DNA from: Eisenbergiella tayi
GTDB taxonomy: Bacteria; Bacillota; Clostridia; Lachnospirales; Lachnospiraceae
Length of the DNA stretch: 64,000 nucleotides
Assembly: GCF_001881565.1 (NCBI RefSeq)
Contig: NZ_MPDJ01000005.1
Span: 539,890-603,889 of the forward strand
Direction of reading: 5' to 3'
Each line of letters opens with the position of its first letter. Position 1 is the first letter of the stretch. A program made the translations under genes and the position numbers. Shown here piece after piece: positions 55,641 to 64,000 of the stretch. Under the pieces are notes generated by a model. The model ran no database searches and had not been told where the DNA came from. It saw only the letters and a program-made list of their open reading frames with translations.

Positions 55641-56552
55641 TTAATTCTCTTTTCGATTCATGGCAAAAAACTGAAACGCTGAAATGATCAGAATCACAAC
55701 TCCCAGACAGATTGCCATTGCAGACGCCATGCCTGCAATGGGCTGTCCGGTTCCGAAGGCCAGTTTCCGGATTTCCATAATCAATACGGTAGTAGATCCG
55801 TTAGGGCCGCCTTCTGTCAGCATCAAAGGCTGTCCATAAATATTAAAGCCGGCAATTGTAGTCATAACAATTGTATAGAGGATCTGGAAACGGATGGAGG
55901 GAACCGTAATGTAGAAGAAACGCTTTATGCTCCCGGCTCCGTCTATCGATGCCGATTCATACAATTCTTTCGGCACGCCTCCCAATGCGGCTTGATAAAT
56001 AACCATATTAGTCCCTATCGCCCACCATGTGGACATCAGTACAATCATCAGCCATGCCCAGGGCTGCTCTACTGTCAGAGCGGAGTTAATTCCAAAGACG
56101 CTGGGGACACCGAAACGTTTATTCAAAATCTGAATCCATATGATGGAAACAGCTGATAAGGATAAAAGGCACGGCAGATAAAAAACGGACTGAAAAAATT
56201 TCGATCCCCTGACCTTTACATTCAGAGCCAGTGCCAGTACCAAAGGCACGATGATACTGGGCGGCACATTAAGCACCACCGCAAGGAATGTGTTTTTTAA
56301 CCCATTCATAAACTGCCTGTAATATGTGGATTCCGTACTGAACAGAATTTCCTTATAATTTGCAAGCCCTACCCATTCAGGAGTCCCCAGAAAATTCCAT
56401 TTTGTAAAGGATATGTACAATCCATAAATAATAGGAATCAATGAAAAAATAAGGAATATAATCAGATGAGGCGTAACAAATAAAAATGGAAGTATTTTAC
56501 GCCTTGTCTTCATAGAAAGCTGCTTGTTTTGCTTATCTGTTTTCTGTTTCAA
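55641..56552 (-). CDS. Sugar ABC permease (MalF/carbohydrate type)
   Basis: A 303-aa permease: basic start, about six helices and EAA loop ELYESASIDGAGSIKRF. It is second in the operon, 27 nt after the binding protein. The ATPase is not encoded nearby. Confidence 0.94.
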   Translation of the reverse strand: MKQKTDKQNKQLSMKTRRKILPFLFVTPHLIIFLIFSLIPIIYGLYISFTKWNFLGTPEWVGLANYKEILFSTESTYYRQFMNGLKNTFLAVVLNVPPSIIVPLVLALALNVKVRGSKFFQSVFYLPCLLSLSAVSIIWIQILNKRFGVPSVFGINSALTVEQPWAWLMIVLMSTWWAIGTNMVIYQAALGGVPKELYESASIDGAGSIKRFFYITVPSIRFQILYTIVMTTIAGFNIYGQPLMLTEGGPNGSTTVLIMEIRKLAFGTGQPIAGMASAMAICLGVVILIISAFQFFAMNRKEN

Positions 56553-56579
56553 AGCCGTTCCTCCTGCCCCGCAGTTCTC

Positions 56580-57830
56580 CTACTGGGCCTGCGCGATTTT
56601 ATCTTCCACTTCTTTCTGAACCTGTGCCAATGCATCATCGATACTCATATTGCCGTATAGTACGTCATTGAGCACAACTCCAAAAGCATCCGAAGCATAT
56701 CCCCCGTAACGGAAGGTATTGATAACAATTGCATTTTCTTCTTCCGGGGACTCAATGAACAAATACTGCTTCATATTCTTGAACTCGTCCATATCATCTA
56801 CCGCGTTGCTGGCGGGAACCTGTCCTGATTTTGCCCATACATCAGAGTGCACCCTTACATAATTCAAAAAGTCAGCGATCACTTTTTCCTTTTCTTTGCT
56901 TCTTTTATCATCCTTCAGCATGATGAACTGATTGGTAAAGGATACATTATAATATACAGAAGGGTCATAAGCCAATGTATTGCACATTCCCCAGTTCAAA
57001 TCCTCTGCCTTATCCAATGAATTCTTGTCCCATACTCCTGTGTGGGTGAACACCGATCCCTTCATCATAAACAGCTGCAGATTATCTTCTCCGTTATCGC
57101 TTCCGCCGCCCTGATCGATGATGTCTTTCATCGTCTGAAGCGCCTGTTTGAATTCCGGCGTATTTATTGTGGGATTATCGTTTTCATCAAAAAGTTCCCC
57201 GCCCTGCTGTTTTGCAAGAGACACCATCTGTTCATAGGCGAAAAATGCAGGAGTATGCGTGGCAATTCCATCCGCTTTAGCCTTGGGAAGGATTTCCATC
57301 ATTTCCTCTACTGTAATCACATTGTCATCCAATGCGCCCGGTGCATATTTGTCAACCAGATCCTTGTTATAAACAATACCTGTTACCCCAACATCCATGG
57401 GGATAGAATACTGTTTTCCGTCCCAGGTTCCCACATTCCATGCAGCCGCACGATAGCTGTCTTTGGAAAGCTCCGGCACATAAACCGTCAGGGTTTCATC
57501 AACAGGTTCCAATAATCCCTGCTCGTAAAACATACGGAGTCTTGAAATATCATTAATTAAGGCCAAATCAGGAATCCCCGTCCCGGAATTGACTACGGTA
57601 GGTATCTTCGTATATAAATCCCCGCCTTCCATCGTCACATTTTTAATTTTGTATTCCGGATTTGTTGCATTAAAACCATCTATTAATGCAACCATATTTT
57701 CTCCATCCGGACCGGTGCAAAGATTCCAGAACTCAATTTCCTTTTTCTCACCGCATCCTGTGGCTCCTACTACCGTCAATGCTGTGACGGCTGCTGCCAT
57801 AAACAATTTTGCTGCCTTTTTCTTAAACAT
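56580..57830 (-). CDS. Sugar ABC transporter substrate-binding lipoprotein
   Basis: A 416-aa binding lipoprotein with lipobox ATGC (Cys26). It has the family pattern EFWNLCTGPDGENMVALIDGF, ALINDISRLRMFYEQG and YSIPMDVGVTGIVYNKDL. It is first of SBP-malF-malG-GH3, with GGGAGGAG 4-6 nt upstream. The GH3 gene downstream suggests a beta-linked oligosaccharide. Confidence 0.93.
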   Translation of the reverse strand: MFKKKAAKLFMAAAVTALTVVGATGCGEKKEIEFWNLCTGPDGENMVALIDGFNATNPEYKIKNVTMEGGDLYTKIPTVVNSGTGIPDLALINDISRLRMFYEQGLLEPVDETLTVYVPELSKDSYRAAAWNVGTWDGKQYSIPMDVGVTGIVYNKDLVDKYAPGALDDNVITVEEMMEILPKAKADGIATHTPAFFAYEQMVSLAKQQGGELFDENDNPTINTPEFKQALQTMKDIIDQGGGSDNGEDNLQLFMMKGSVFTHTGVWDKNSLDKAEDLNWGMCNTLAYDPSVYYNVSFTNQFIMLKDDKRSKEKEKVIADFLNYVRVHSDVWAKSGQVPASNAVDDMDEFKNMKQYLFIESPEEENAIVINTFRYGGYASDAFGVVLNDVLYGNMSIDDALAQVQKEVEDKIAQAQ

Positions 57831-58038
57831 AATTCTCCTCCCATGTCTGAATCATTATTCTTATTCCCAACCCCCATAAGGGTTCATCCGGTAAAATAAA
57901 TACATAATATGTCCCATATCCTGCAAACGAAAAAATTCCATAGTTTTTTCTGTCTTACTTTTCAAGTCTGATTTCACAGTTTTTCCATGCAATATAGTGA
58001 TTTTTTCAGGTATTTTATGCATTTATTTCAACAACGTA

Positions 58039-58065
58039 TTTACTATACCCCACCTCTATAGTAAA
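58039..58065. promoter_or_regulatory. Inverted repeat in the divergent AraC/transporter promoter
   Basis: Perfect 9-bp arms TTTACTATA (58039-58047) and TATAGTAAA (58057-58065) with a 9-nt spacer. It lies 56 nt before the AraC start and in the shared upstream region of the SBP operon. It is a likely operator. Confidence 0.45.
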
Positions 58066-58120
58066 ATGCTTCTTAAATCAGTACATAATATTCCCAAATA
58101 TTGCAGGGGAGGGATTTCTT

Positions 58121-58918
58121 ATGTCTTTCTTTTATGAAAAACGTGATTATAATTATGAAGCTTTTTTTGTAGACATGGATTTCGTTCCTCATATGCATGA
58201 GAAAATTGAAATCATGTATGTATGTGAAGGCATCGTCGATACAAAAATTGGAAACTGTCAGAAAATGATGGCCCCCGGCGAGCTTTCCATTGCCTTCCCT
58301 GACGTCATACACAGCTACCGCCGCGCAGGAGTTCCCAACTATCTGCTCACAGTGATTTTCGATTCCGCACTGGTGGAAAATTATAAGCTTCTGCTTTCTT
58401 CCAAACAGCCCGAATATCCTTTTCTTGCGGCGGATCAGGTACATCCGGACATCATACATGCCTTCAACACCATCGTTCTTGACCGCTACTGGACATATGA
58501 TCAGCGTCTGCTTCAGGGTTATCTTTATGTCATAATGGGGCAGATCTTAAATTGTTTTAACCTGATTCCACGGGAAAAGCCGGATTTTTTTCTCCCGGAT
58601 CTTCTCACCTATCTTTCCTGCCACTACATGGAGAACCTTTCCCTGGATGACCTCTCTCATGAGTTTGGAATCAGCAAATACCATATTTCCCGCTGTTTCT
58701 CACAGAAGATCGGCTGCAGCTTCACTAATTATCTGAATGCCCTGCGAATTCAAAATGCCAACAAAATGCTCTTAACAACAGAGCTTCCTGTAACAGATAT
58801 CAGCTATCAGTCCGGTTTCGAAAGTCTCAGCACTTTCTACAGAGTCTTTCAGCAGTTTCATGGAATTACCCCTTCCGAATATAAACGGAATATGAAAAAA
58901 AGCTATTCTCTGCTTTAA
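58121..58918 (+). CDS. AraC-family regulator
   Basis: A 265-aa regulator with an N-terminal cupin-like sensor (HMHEKIEIMYVCEGIVDTKI) and C-terminal double HTH (about residues 165-265: EFGISKYHISRCFSQKIGCS and SGFESLSTFYRVFQQFHGITP). It is divergent from the SBP-malF-malG-GH3 operon and is the likely local regulator. GGGAGGG precedes the start. Confidence 0.92.
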   Translation: MSFFYEKRDYNYEAFFVDMDFVPHMHEKIEIMYVCEGIVDTKIGNCQKMMAPGELSIAFPDVIHSYRRAGVPNYLLTVIFDSALVENYKLLLSSKQPEYPFLAADQVHPDIIHAFNTIVLDRYWTYDQRLLQGYLYVIMGQILNCFNLIPREKPDFFLPDLLTYLSCHYMENLSLDDLSHEFGISKYHISRCFSQKIGCSFTNYLNALRIQNANKMLLTTELPVTDISYQSGFESLSTFYRVFQQFHGITPSEYKRNMKKSYSLL

Positions 58919-58954
58919 TATTTCCATCTGCCGCCACAGGCGTACAGAATTATC

Positions 58955-59008
58955 AAATGGAAAAGGCGGCGCAATGTACTTCCGTACATGACTCCGCCTT
59001 TTCCATAT
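58955..59008. terminator. Long hairpin between convergent genes
   Basis: Arms ATGGAAAAGGCGG and CCGCCTTTTCCAT flank an inner ATGTAC/GTACAT hairpin. It ends the AraC gene on the plus strand and the isomerase operon on the minus strand. The T-runs are short. Confidence 0.65.
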
Positions 59009-59049
59009 TTAAGTATGCTGCCGCTTTCACAGCACTTCCGATTCGTCCG

Positions 59050-59883
59050 TTATTTCATATATTTACTCAGGTTTTCCGCACTCACACGTGCATTGCGCAA
59101 AGAATCCTTCTCATTCCACAGCTCCGTGATCAGCCACTTCGTTCCATATGTCCCGGCTGCCTTCACGATGCTTTCCAGATCCTGCACTCCGTTTTCCCCT
59201 ACCGCGCAGCCGTCATGCTGCTGTTCGCAGATCGTGTTATGGCGAACCATCAGATAGGAATATTCCTCCTGCAAAGGATGAAAATCTTTGAAATGAAGGA
59301 TATCCACATGCCCTTCATATTTTTTCAGCATCTCCACAGGATCCACGCCTCCGCAGATCATCCATGCGGTATCGAATTCCGGCTGCAGGTTTTCAAGTCC
59401 CGCTTCCTCCAGCATGCCTTCCACCACATATCTGCCTTTATAATCTTTCAGATAACCGAAGGCCGAGCAGTGCACCTGAAGCTGAATTCCATTTTTATGA
59501 AACAGGATCGCGATTTCCTTCAGTCTGTCATAGGTTTCCTTCTGTTCCGCATAGGTGGCGCGGTCGCCCCAGAATACAGGGCCTACGGCGGCATAAGGGA
59601 TTTCCAGCTTCAGACACTCCTCCAGCACCGGTTTCGGATCGATCAGCATCGGTTCAAAGGGAATATGGGCGCCCAGCGCTTTTACATCATATTCCCGGAG
59701 AATTTTTACAGCCTCCTCTGCATCGGTATTGCATCTCTCCTTCAGGGTGATGCTGTCGCCCAATGCATATTCGAAGCCGTTATATCCCATCTCTTTTACT
59801 TTTTTTATAGCGGAGGCCATTCCTTCCTGTACGCAGATATCATGGATACTCCACATCTGGATGCCTAATTTTAAATCACTCAT
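59050..59883 (-). CDS. Sugar phosphate isomerase/epimerase (AP-endonuclease-2 fold)
   Basis: A 277-aa TIM-barrel protein of the xylose-isomerase-like family. It starts LKLGIQMWSIHDICVQEGM and has metal-site-type segments: LQVHCSAFGYLKDY, LQPEFDTAWMICGG, DILHFKDFHPL and WLITELWNE. It is a close paralogue of the gene at 60946-61773, roughly 60 % identical by eye over most of its length. It is last in the operon. The exact sugar is unknown. Confidence 0.9.
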   Translation of the reverse strand: MSDLKLGIQMWSIHDICVQEGMASAIKKVKEMGYNGFEYALGDSITLKERCNTDAEEAVKILREYDVKALGAHIPFEPMLIDPKPVLEECLKLEIPYAAVGPVFWGDRATYAEQKETYDRLKEIAILFHKNGIQLQVHCSAFGYLKDYKGRYVVEGMLEEAGLENLQPEFDTAWMICGGVDPVEMLKKYEGHVDILHFKDFHPLQEEYSYLMVRHNTICEQQHDGCAVGENGVQDLESIVKAAGTYGTKWLITELWNEKDSLRNARVSAENLSKYMK

Positions 59884-59901
59884 TTTTCCTTCCTTTCCCT
59901 T

Positions 59902-59958
59902 GCGCCTTTATGGCACAAATGCACCTCTGTGGCACAAATGCGCCTTTACGGCACAAAA
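59902..59958. repeat. Three tandem 19-nt repeats
   Basis: GCGCCTTTATGGCACAAAT, GCACCTCTGTGGCACAAAT and GCGCCTTTACGGCACAAAA, end to end, between the aldo/keto reductase and isomerase genes. The isomerase ribosome site lies about 15 nt further on. Confidence 0.85.
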
Positions 59959-59980
59959 ACTGAATCCATAAAACCCTCTT

Positions 59981-60901
59981 TTACGGTATGATATTTCCGG
60001 CCGCCCGGTAAAGGTCGTACCATTCCTTCCGTTCCAACACAACATCCAGGCCCTCGCAGCCTTCCTGTCTGTGTTTTTCATTCATGGTTCCCAGAATTAC
60101 CTGCATGTTCACCGGATGGCGGAACAGCCATGCCGCGGCAATCCCTGTTTTCGACACGCCGTATTTGGATGCCAGAGAATCGATCAGGCTGTTCAGCTCC
60201 CCATATTCATCCAGATCCCCGATAAAGGAGCCTCCGAAAAAGCCTTTCTGATAGGGTGACCATGCCTGTACATTGATTTCCTTCCACTGGCAATAAGGAA
60301 GCAGTCCGCCTGTCCGTAAAACACTCTGGTCAATATCCATATTGACCGCCATCCCTTCATCGATTAACGGTGTATGGGCAAGGCTGATCTGAAGCTGATT
60401 GACAACAAGAGGCTGTTTCATATATTTCTGCAGCAGCTCCATTTGCATGACATTATAATTGGAAACGCCGAAATAACGTACCTTCCCCTGCTCGTGCAGG
60501 CGTTCCAGCGCTTCTGCCGTCTCCCCCGGATCCATGAGAGCATCCGGACGGTGCAGCAGGAGAATATCCAGATAATCCGTATGCAACCTGGCGAGTATAT
60601 CGTCCACAGCCTTCCGGATATACGCCGCGGAAGCATCATAATAGCCATCCCGGATGCTGCATTTGCTCTGCAGGATCATCTTCTCCCGCACAGACGGCTT
60701 CATATCCACCGCTTTAGCGAAGATCTCCTCACAGCTTCCGCCGCCGTATATATCCGCATGGTCAAAAAAGTTGATTCCCAGCTCCATCGCATGTTCGATC
60801 TGCCGCTTTGCCTGCTCCACAGAAAGCTCTGCCAGTCTCATGCAGCCGAAAGCCGCTCTGGACGCGGTCAGCGAAGTGCCTTTTAGTTGTATGTATTCCA
60901 T
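59981..60901 (-). CDS. Aldo/keto reductase
   Basis: A 306-aa NAD(P)-linked oxidoreductase of the AKR type. The catalytic Asp/Tyr are in FDHADIYGGG, Lys in LQSKCSIRDG and His in LLHRPDALMD. The NADP-type C-terminal segment is GVSKTGIAAAWLFRHPV. It lies between two isomerase paralogues, so it likely acts in the same sugar pathway. Confidence 0.92.
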   Translation of the reverse strand: MEYIQLKGTSLTASRAAFGCMRLAELSVEQAKRQIEHAMELGINFFDHADIYGGGSCEEIFAKAVDMKPSVREKMILQSKCSIRDGYYDASAAYIRKAVDDILARLHTDYLDILLLHRPDALMDPGETAEALERLHEQGKVRYFGVSNYNVMQMELLQKYMKQPLVVNQLQISLAHTPLIDEGMAVNMDIDQSVLRTGGLLPYCQWKEINVQAWSPYQKGFFGGSFIGDLDEYGELNSLIDSLASKYGVSKTGIAAAWLFRHPVNMQVILGTMNEKHRQEGCEGLDVVLERKEWYDLYRAAGNIIP

Positions 60902-60945
60902 ATCTTCCTCTCCTGCTTTATCAGGCCGACAGCCCGGATAAGCTC

Positions 60946-61773
60946 TTATAAATACTTTTTGATGAGGTCGGCGCTTGCCCTGGCATTTTCCAGGGAATTC
61001 TTTTCATTCCACAGCTCCGTCACAATCCATTTCGTACCTGCTTTTTCCGCCGTTTTAATGATGTCCCCCACATCCTGCACTCCGTCGTCACCCACACCGC
61101 AGCCGTAATTTTCCTCACAGATGGTATTGTGGCGCACCAGGACATAAGGAGAATATTCGGGAATTTTGTGATAATCCTTCAAATGGAGAATGTCCACATA
61201 TCCCTTATATTTCGCCAGATATTCATGGGGATCGATCTCGGAACAGATCATCCATGCCGTATCAAACTCCGGCTGGAGGTATTCCAGAGAACATTCCTCA
61301 AACATCCCTTCCACCGTATTCCGTCCCTTATAATCCTTCAGGAAACCGAATGCGGCGCAATGTACCTGAAGCTGTATCCCGTTTTCCTTAAACAGACGGG
61401 AAAGGCGCACTGTTTCCTTATAAAGCCGGCGCTGTTCTTCAAAGGGCGTCCTGTCTCCGTAAAAAATGGGCGCTATCGCCGCATAGGGCACCTCATATTC
61501 CACACAGTCCTTCAATACCGGATCCGGATCCTCCAAAAGCCTTTCAAAGGAAATATGGGAACCGATCGCCTTCACCCCATATTCCTGCAGCGCCTTTTTC
61601 ACCTCTGCCGGTTTGGCGCCGCACCGTTCTTCCAGAGTGGCACAGTCGCCGAGGGCGAATTCAAAGCCTTCATAGCCCATTTCCCGGATCAGGCGCAGGG
61701 CCTCCGGCATACCTTTTTCTATACATACGTCATGGATACTCCACATCTGCAGACCTAATTTCATATCACTCAT
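60946..61773 (-). CDS. Sugar phosphate isomerase/epimerase (AP-endonuclease-2 fold)
   Basis: A 275-aa paralogue of the gene at 59050-59883, with LQVHCAAFGFLKDYKG, LQPEFDTAWMIC, DILHLKDYH and WIVTELWNE. The start at 61773 (MSDMKLG) matches the paralogue; an upstream ATG at 61809 overlaps the dehydrogenase gene and is less likely. It lies directly downstream of the Gfo/Idh gene. Confidence 0.9.
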   Translation of the reverse strand: MSDMKLGLQMWSIHDVCIEKGMPEALRLIREMGYEGFEFALGDCATLEERCGAKPAEVKKALQEYGVKAIGSHISFERLLEDPDPVLKDCVEYEVPYAAIAPIFYGDRTPFEEQRRLYKETVRLSRLFKENGIQLQVHCAAFGFLKDYKGRNTVEGMFEECSLEYLQPEFDTAWMICSEIDPHEYLAKYKGYVDILHLKDYHKIPEYSPYVLVRHNTICEENYGCGVGDDGVQDVGDIIKTAEKAGTKWIVTELWNEKNSLENARASADLIKKYL

Positions 61774-61801
61774 CTCTGATTTCTCCTTTTTTTGCTGTCC
61801 G

Positions 61802-62941
61802 TCAGGCAAACTGTTCCAGTTCGTCCGCTCTCACTTCTCTGTTTTCCGCTGCGGAAAGATAGAACGCTTCTATAATCGCAGCCACGTTGAGCATCTCTTC
61901 TTCCGTAATCAGGCGGGGCGTGCCTTTTTGAATCGCATCCGCCATATTTTCGATAATTCCCTTATGACCAAAATCTTCCATGGCTCCCGGCTTCGCGATT
62001 TCCACTTCCAGCTGGGCATCCACAAGATTATCTCCCTGCTGCCCGTACAGGCTGATGGGATTCTCCAGGTTTTCTCCCTTGCGGTATACCATTCCGTTCT
62101 TTGTTCCCGCGAACCGGTAAGCATCCGCCTTGGGAAGGTTGACCGCCCAGGCAAATTTCATCTGCATCTGCATCCCGTTCTGAAACCGTACAAGGCCTGC
62201 TGCATAATCCTCCACGGTAAATTCTTTTCTGTCATAATCATTTCTCGGAAGGAACGGCTGATTTCCCGTCATGGCCGGCAGAGTTTCCTGATTCGCGTCA
62301 TATCTGTCCGCCACCTTGCGCCATGTATTTGCAGATACGCTCGTAAAAGCAGGATTTCCCAGCACATACAGCGCGCTGTCCAGATAATGCACGCCCAGAT
62401 CGCAGAACGGGCCGCCGCCATTATCTTCCGCGGAGTGGAATCTTCCCCAGGTGGGAACTCCCCTTCTCCTGATATTCTCAATTTCCGTATAATAAATCTC
62501 TCCCAGCTCCTGGCTGTCCACTATCTTTTTCATTTCCTGAACAGCGCCGATCCTGGAATTCTGGCAGGTCATCAGCAGCTTTCCGGCCTTCTTTGCCTCA
62601 GCCAGCATTTCCTGTGCATCGCGCAGAGTGAGCGCCAGCGGCTTCTCACACAGTACATTGGCTCCTCTGCGAAGCGCTTCTATCGTAAAATGTTTGTGCG
62701 TGTTGTTAGCCGTACACACATGCACCAAATCAGGCTTTTCCTTATCCAGCATTTCCATGGGATCCGTATAGATGTTTTTGATCCCATAGGTTTTTGCGAG
62801 ATGGATCAGCGCGTCTTCACGGCAGTCCGCCACACCTGCCAGCTCCAGGCGGTCCTTTAATTTATTGATGGCCGGAATGTGCTGTGTTCCCGTGATAAAT
62901 CCGGCTCCTATAATACAAACTCTCAGTTTTTTATTTTCCAT
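61802..62941 (-). CDS. Gfo/Idh/MocA family sugar dehydrogenase
   Basis: A 379-aa NAD(P)-dependent oxidoreductase with Rossmann motif IGAGFITGTQHIPAI and CEKPLALTLRDAQEM holding the family's EKP lysine. It also has the HYLDSALYVLG segment. It typically oxidises a sugar or inositol. It heads the catabolic genes, overlapping the upstream regulator by 11 nt. Confidence 0.93.
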   Translation of the reverse strand: MENKKLRVCIIGAGFITGTQHIPAINKLKDRLELAGVADCREDALIHLAKTYGIKNIYTDPMEMLDKEKPDLVHVCTANNTHKHFTIEALRRGANVLCEKPLALTLRDAQEMLAEAKKAGKLLMTCQNSRIGAVQEMKKIVDSQELGEIYYTEIENIRRRGVPTWGRFHSAEDNGGGPFCDLGVHYLDSALYVLGNPAFTSVSANTWRKVADRYDANQETLPAMTGNQPFLPRNDYDRKEFTVEDYAAGLVRFQNGMQMQMKFAWAVNLPKADAYRFAGTKNGMVYRKGENLENPISLYGQQGDNLVDAQLEVEIAKPGAMEDFGHKGIIENMADAIQKGTPRLITEEEMLNVAAIIEAFYLSAAENREVRADELEQFA

Positions 62942-64000
62942 TTTCCTGCTCCTCTTTTATCTGTCTCCGATACTGGACAGGCGTACAGCCGTACTTTTTC
63001 TTGAAAACAATATAAAAATAATTCGTGCTGTTGATTCCCACAGCCTGACTGATCGTACTGACCGTATCCTGTGTTTCCGCAAGAAGCTCCGCCGCTTTGC
63101 GCAGCCTCAGCTCCATAAGATAATCATTACAGCTCACATGGACGGTGGTGAAAAAAAGCTTTCCGAAATAAGCCGGTGAAAGCCCGGCTATATCCGCCAG
63201 CATTTCCACGCTCAGACTGCTGTCCATATAATGCTCTTCCATATAACTGCGGGCGGCACTCACTGCATCGTTGGACGCACCGTCCTCCTGTTTCCTTTTC
63301 CGTTCTTCCATAATCCGGTCCGCCAGCTTCTCCAGAAGCTGTGAAAGCTCCTCCATCGAACCGACGCCGTCCATGGCCCTGCGGATCTGATCAGCCGGCT
63401 GGCTGCGCAGGCTGCTGTTCTCCGGGCTGTAGTTCTGCACCATTTCATGGTACAATCTCGCTGCAAAACCGATGATATTGTCCACATCCATTTTTTCCAG
63501 CCGTTCCACAAAATGATGAATTTCACGCCGAATACCCTGGCTGTCCCCGGCAAACAGGGATTCTCCCAGATTTTTCGCCGCTTTATAGGGATATTCCGGA
63601 TTCCGGATCCTTCCATAGTCATACTCCGCGTCAATGATCACTCCGCTTCCCAAAAACAGCCTCTTGCGCTGTCCTTCCATGGCCGAAAGCCAGGAACTTC
63701 TCAGCTCCCCCCAATGGCTTACGCATTTCCCATAGCAGGCTTCGATGACAAGGCTCATATGACACATAAATTCATTCTGTAATTCTCCGATGCCAAGCAG
63801 CACCTCGGAAGGCACGGCCGGCGTCTTCAGCTTCAGTACCACCATCCTGCAGTTGGTCTCCGTCATAACCGGCAGATTGACACAATAGCTCCCTATCAGC
63901 TCCTGCAGTATATTCCCCAGCGCAAATTCGATGATCTGCTGATCCTTTTCCGAAAACCGTTCCAGAAAATCATCGTTATCGGCAAAGCTGATAAGCAATA
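62931..64000 (-). CDS. AraC-type regulator, C-terminal part (probable YesN response regulator), partial
   Basis: The last ~356 residues of a protein that runs off the right edge. The AraC-type double HTH is at the end (LADIAGLSPAYFGKLFFTTV and AVGINSTNYFYIVFKKKYGCTP). The central region resembles the linker of YesN-like regulators; the receiver would lie outside. It overlaps the Gfo/Idh start, so it probably regulates the isomerase/dehydrogenase operon. Confidence 0.85.
   Translation of the reverse strand, partial: LLISFADNDDFLERFSEKDQQIIEFALGNILQELIGSYCVNLPVMTETNCRMVVLKLKTPAVPSEVLLGIGELQNEFMCHMSLVIEACYGKCVSHWGELRSSWLSAMEGQRKRLFLGSGVIIDAEYDYGRIRNPEYPYKAAKNLGESLFAGDSQGIRREIHHFVERLEKMDVDNIIGFAARLYHEMVQNYSPENSSLRSQPADQIRRAMDGVGSMEELSQLLEKLADRIMEERKRKQEDGASNDAVSAARSYMEEHYMDSSLSVEMLADIAGLSPAYFGKLFFTTVHVSCNDYLMELRLRKAAELLAETQDTVSTISQAVGINSTNYFYIVFKKKYGCTPVQYRRQIKEEQENGK

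Noticed and set aside
59902..59958. CRISPR array
   Set aside because: The repeats are contiguous with no unique spacers, and there are only three of them; no cas genes nearby.

Overview
The window reads as chromosome from an anaerobic gut-type Firmicute of the Lachnospiraceae (inference). The reasons are the rpsF-ssb-rpsR and gdpP-rplI-dnaB blocks, MecA, a CwlD-like amidase, pyruvate formate-lyase with its activase, a 2[4Fe-4S] ferredoxin, a uronate (uxu) operon, and several sugar ABC transporter modules each paired with a YesM/YesN-type two-component system or an AraC regulator. No tRNA, rRNA, prophage or CRISPR array was seen. The only recognisable classical mobile element is the 5' end of a group IIC intron at the left edge.

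Layout. 1-5.1 kb: group IIC intron tip placed just after a terminator, then (minus strand) a sugar-binding lipoprotein gene preceded by its response regulator and sensor kinase. 5.2-9.9 kb: cell-wall amidase, GH18 protein with SH3 domain, a small unknown, mecA, and a DUF1858 redox-type protein. 10-15.4 kb: a pyruvate formate-lyase locus in which the enzyme is split into a 682-aa core, a 69-aa GrcA-like paralogue with a CxxC motif and no radical glycine, and an 80-aa stand-alone glycyl-radical subunit; then a winged-helix protein, the activase, and a ferredoxin with a possible Fur site. 15.4-24 kb: core housekeeping (MerR, dnaB, rplI, gdpP, rpsR, ssb, rpsF, DUF951, sirtuin, bacteriohemerythrin, class I amidotransferase). 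24-31.8 kb: DUF5722 protein, AraC regulator, a 379-nt giant palindrome, and uxuA-uxuB-uxaC. 31.8-36.9 kb: PhnDCEE-type transporter with a tyrosine-phosphatase-like gene as last member, and a divergent TetR. 37-43.6 kb: hybrid sensor kinase, cardiolipin synthase, a ClbS/DfsB-like protein, and a WYL regulator with a palindrome repeated at both promoters. 43.7-64 kb: two sugar ABC operons ending in cytoplasmic glycosidases (GH63-like and GH3), an intervening response regulator/kinase pair, an AraC gene, and a catabolic operon with a response regulator, Gfo/Idh dehydrogenase, two paralogous sugar isomerases and an aldo/keto reductase.

How it fits together. The carbohydrate modules sense outside sugars (YesM-type kinases), import oligosaccharides (binding lipoprotein plus two permeases; no dedicated ATPase is present, so a shared MsmK-type ATPase elsewhere is presumed), and cut them inside the cell. 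Uronates go through UxaC, UxuB and UxuA to 2-keto-3-deoxygluconate. Pyruvate is then cleaved by the split PFL to acetyl-CoA and formate. The most unusual items are the split PFL with its extra mini-protein and the giant palindrome in front of uxuA.
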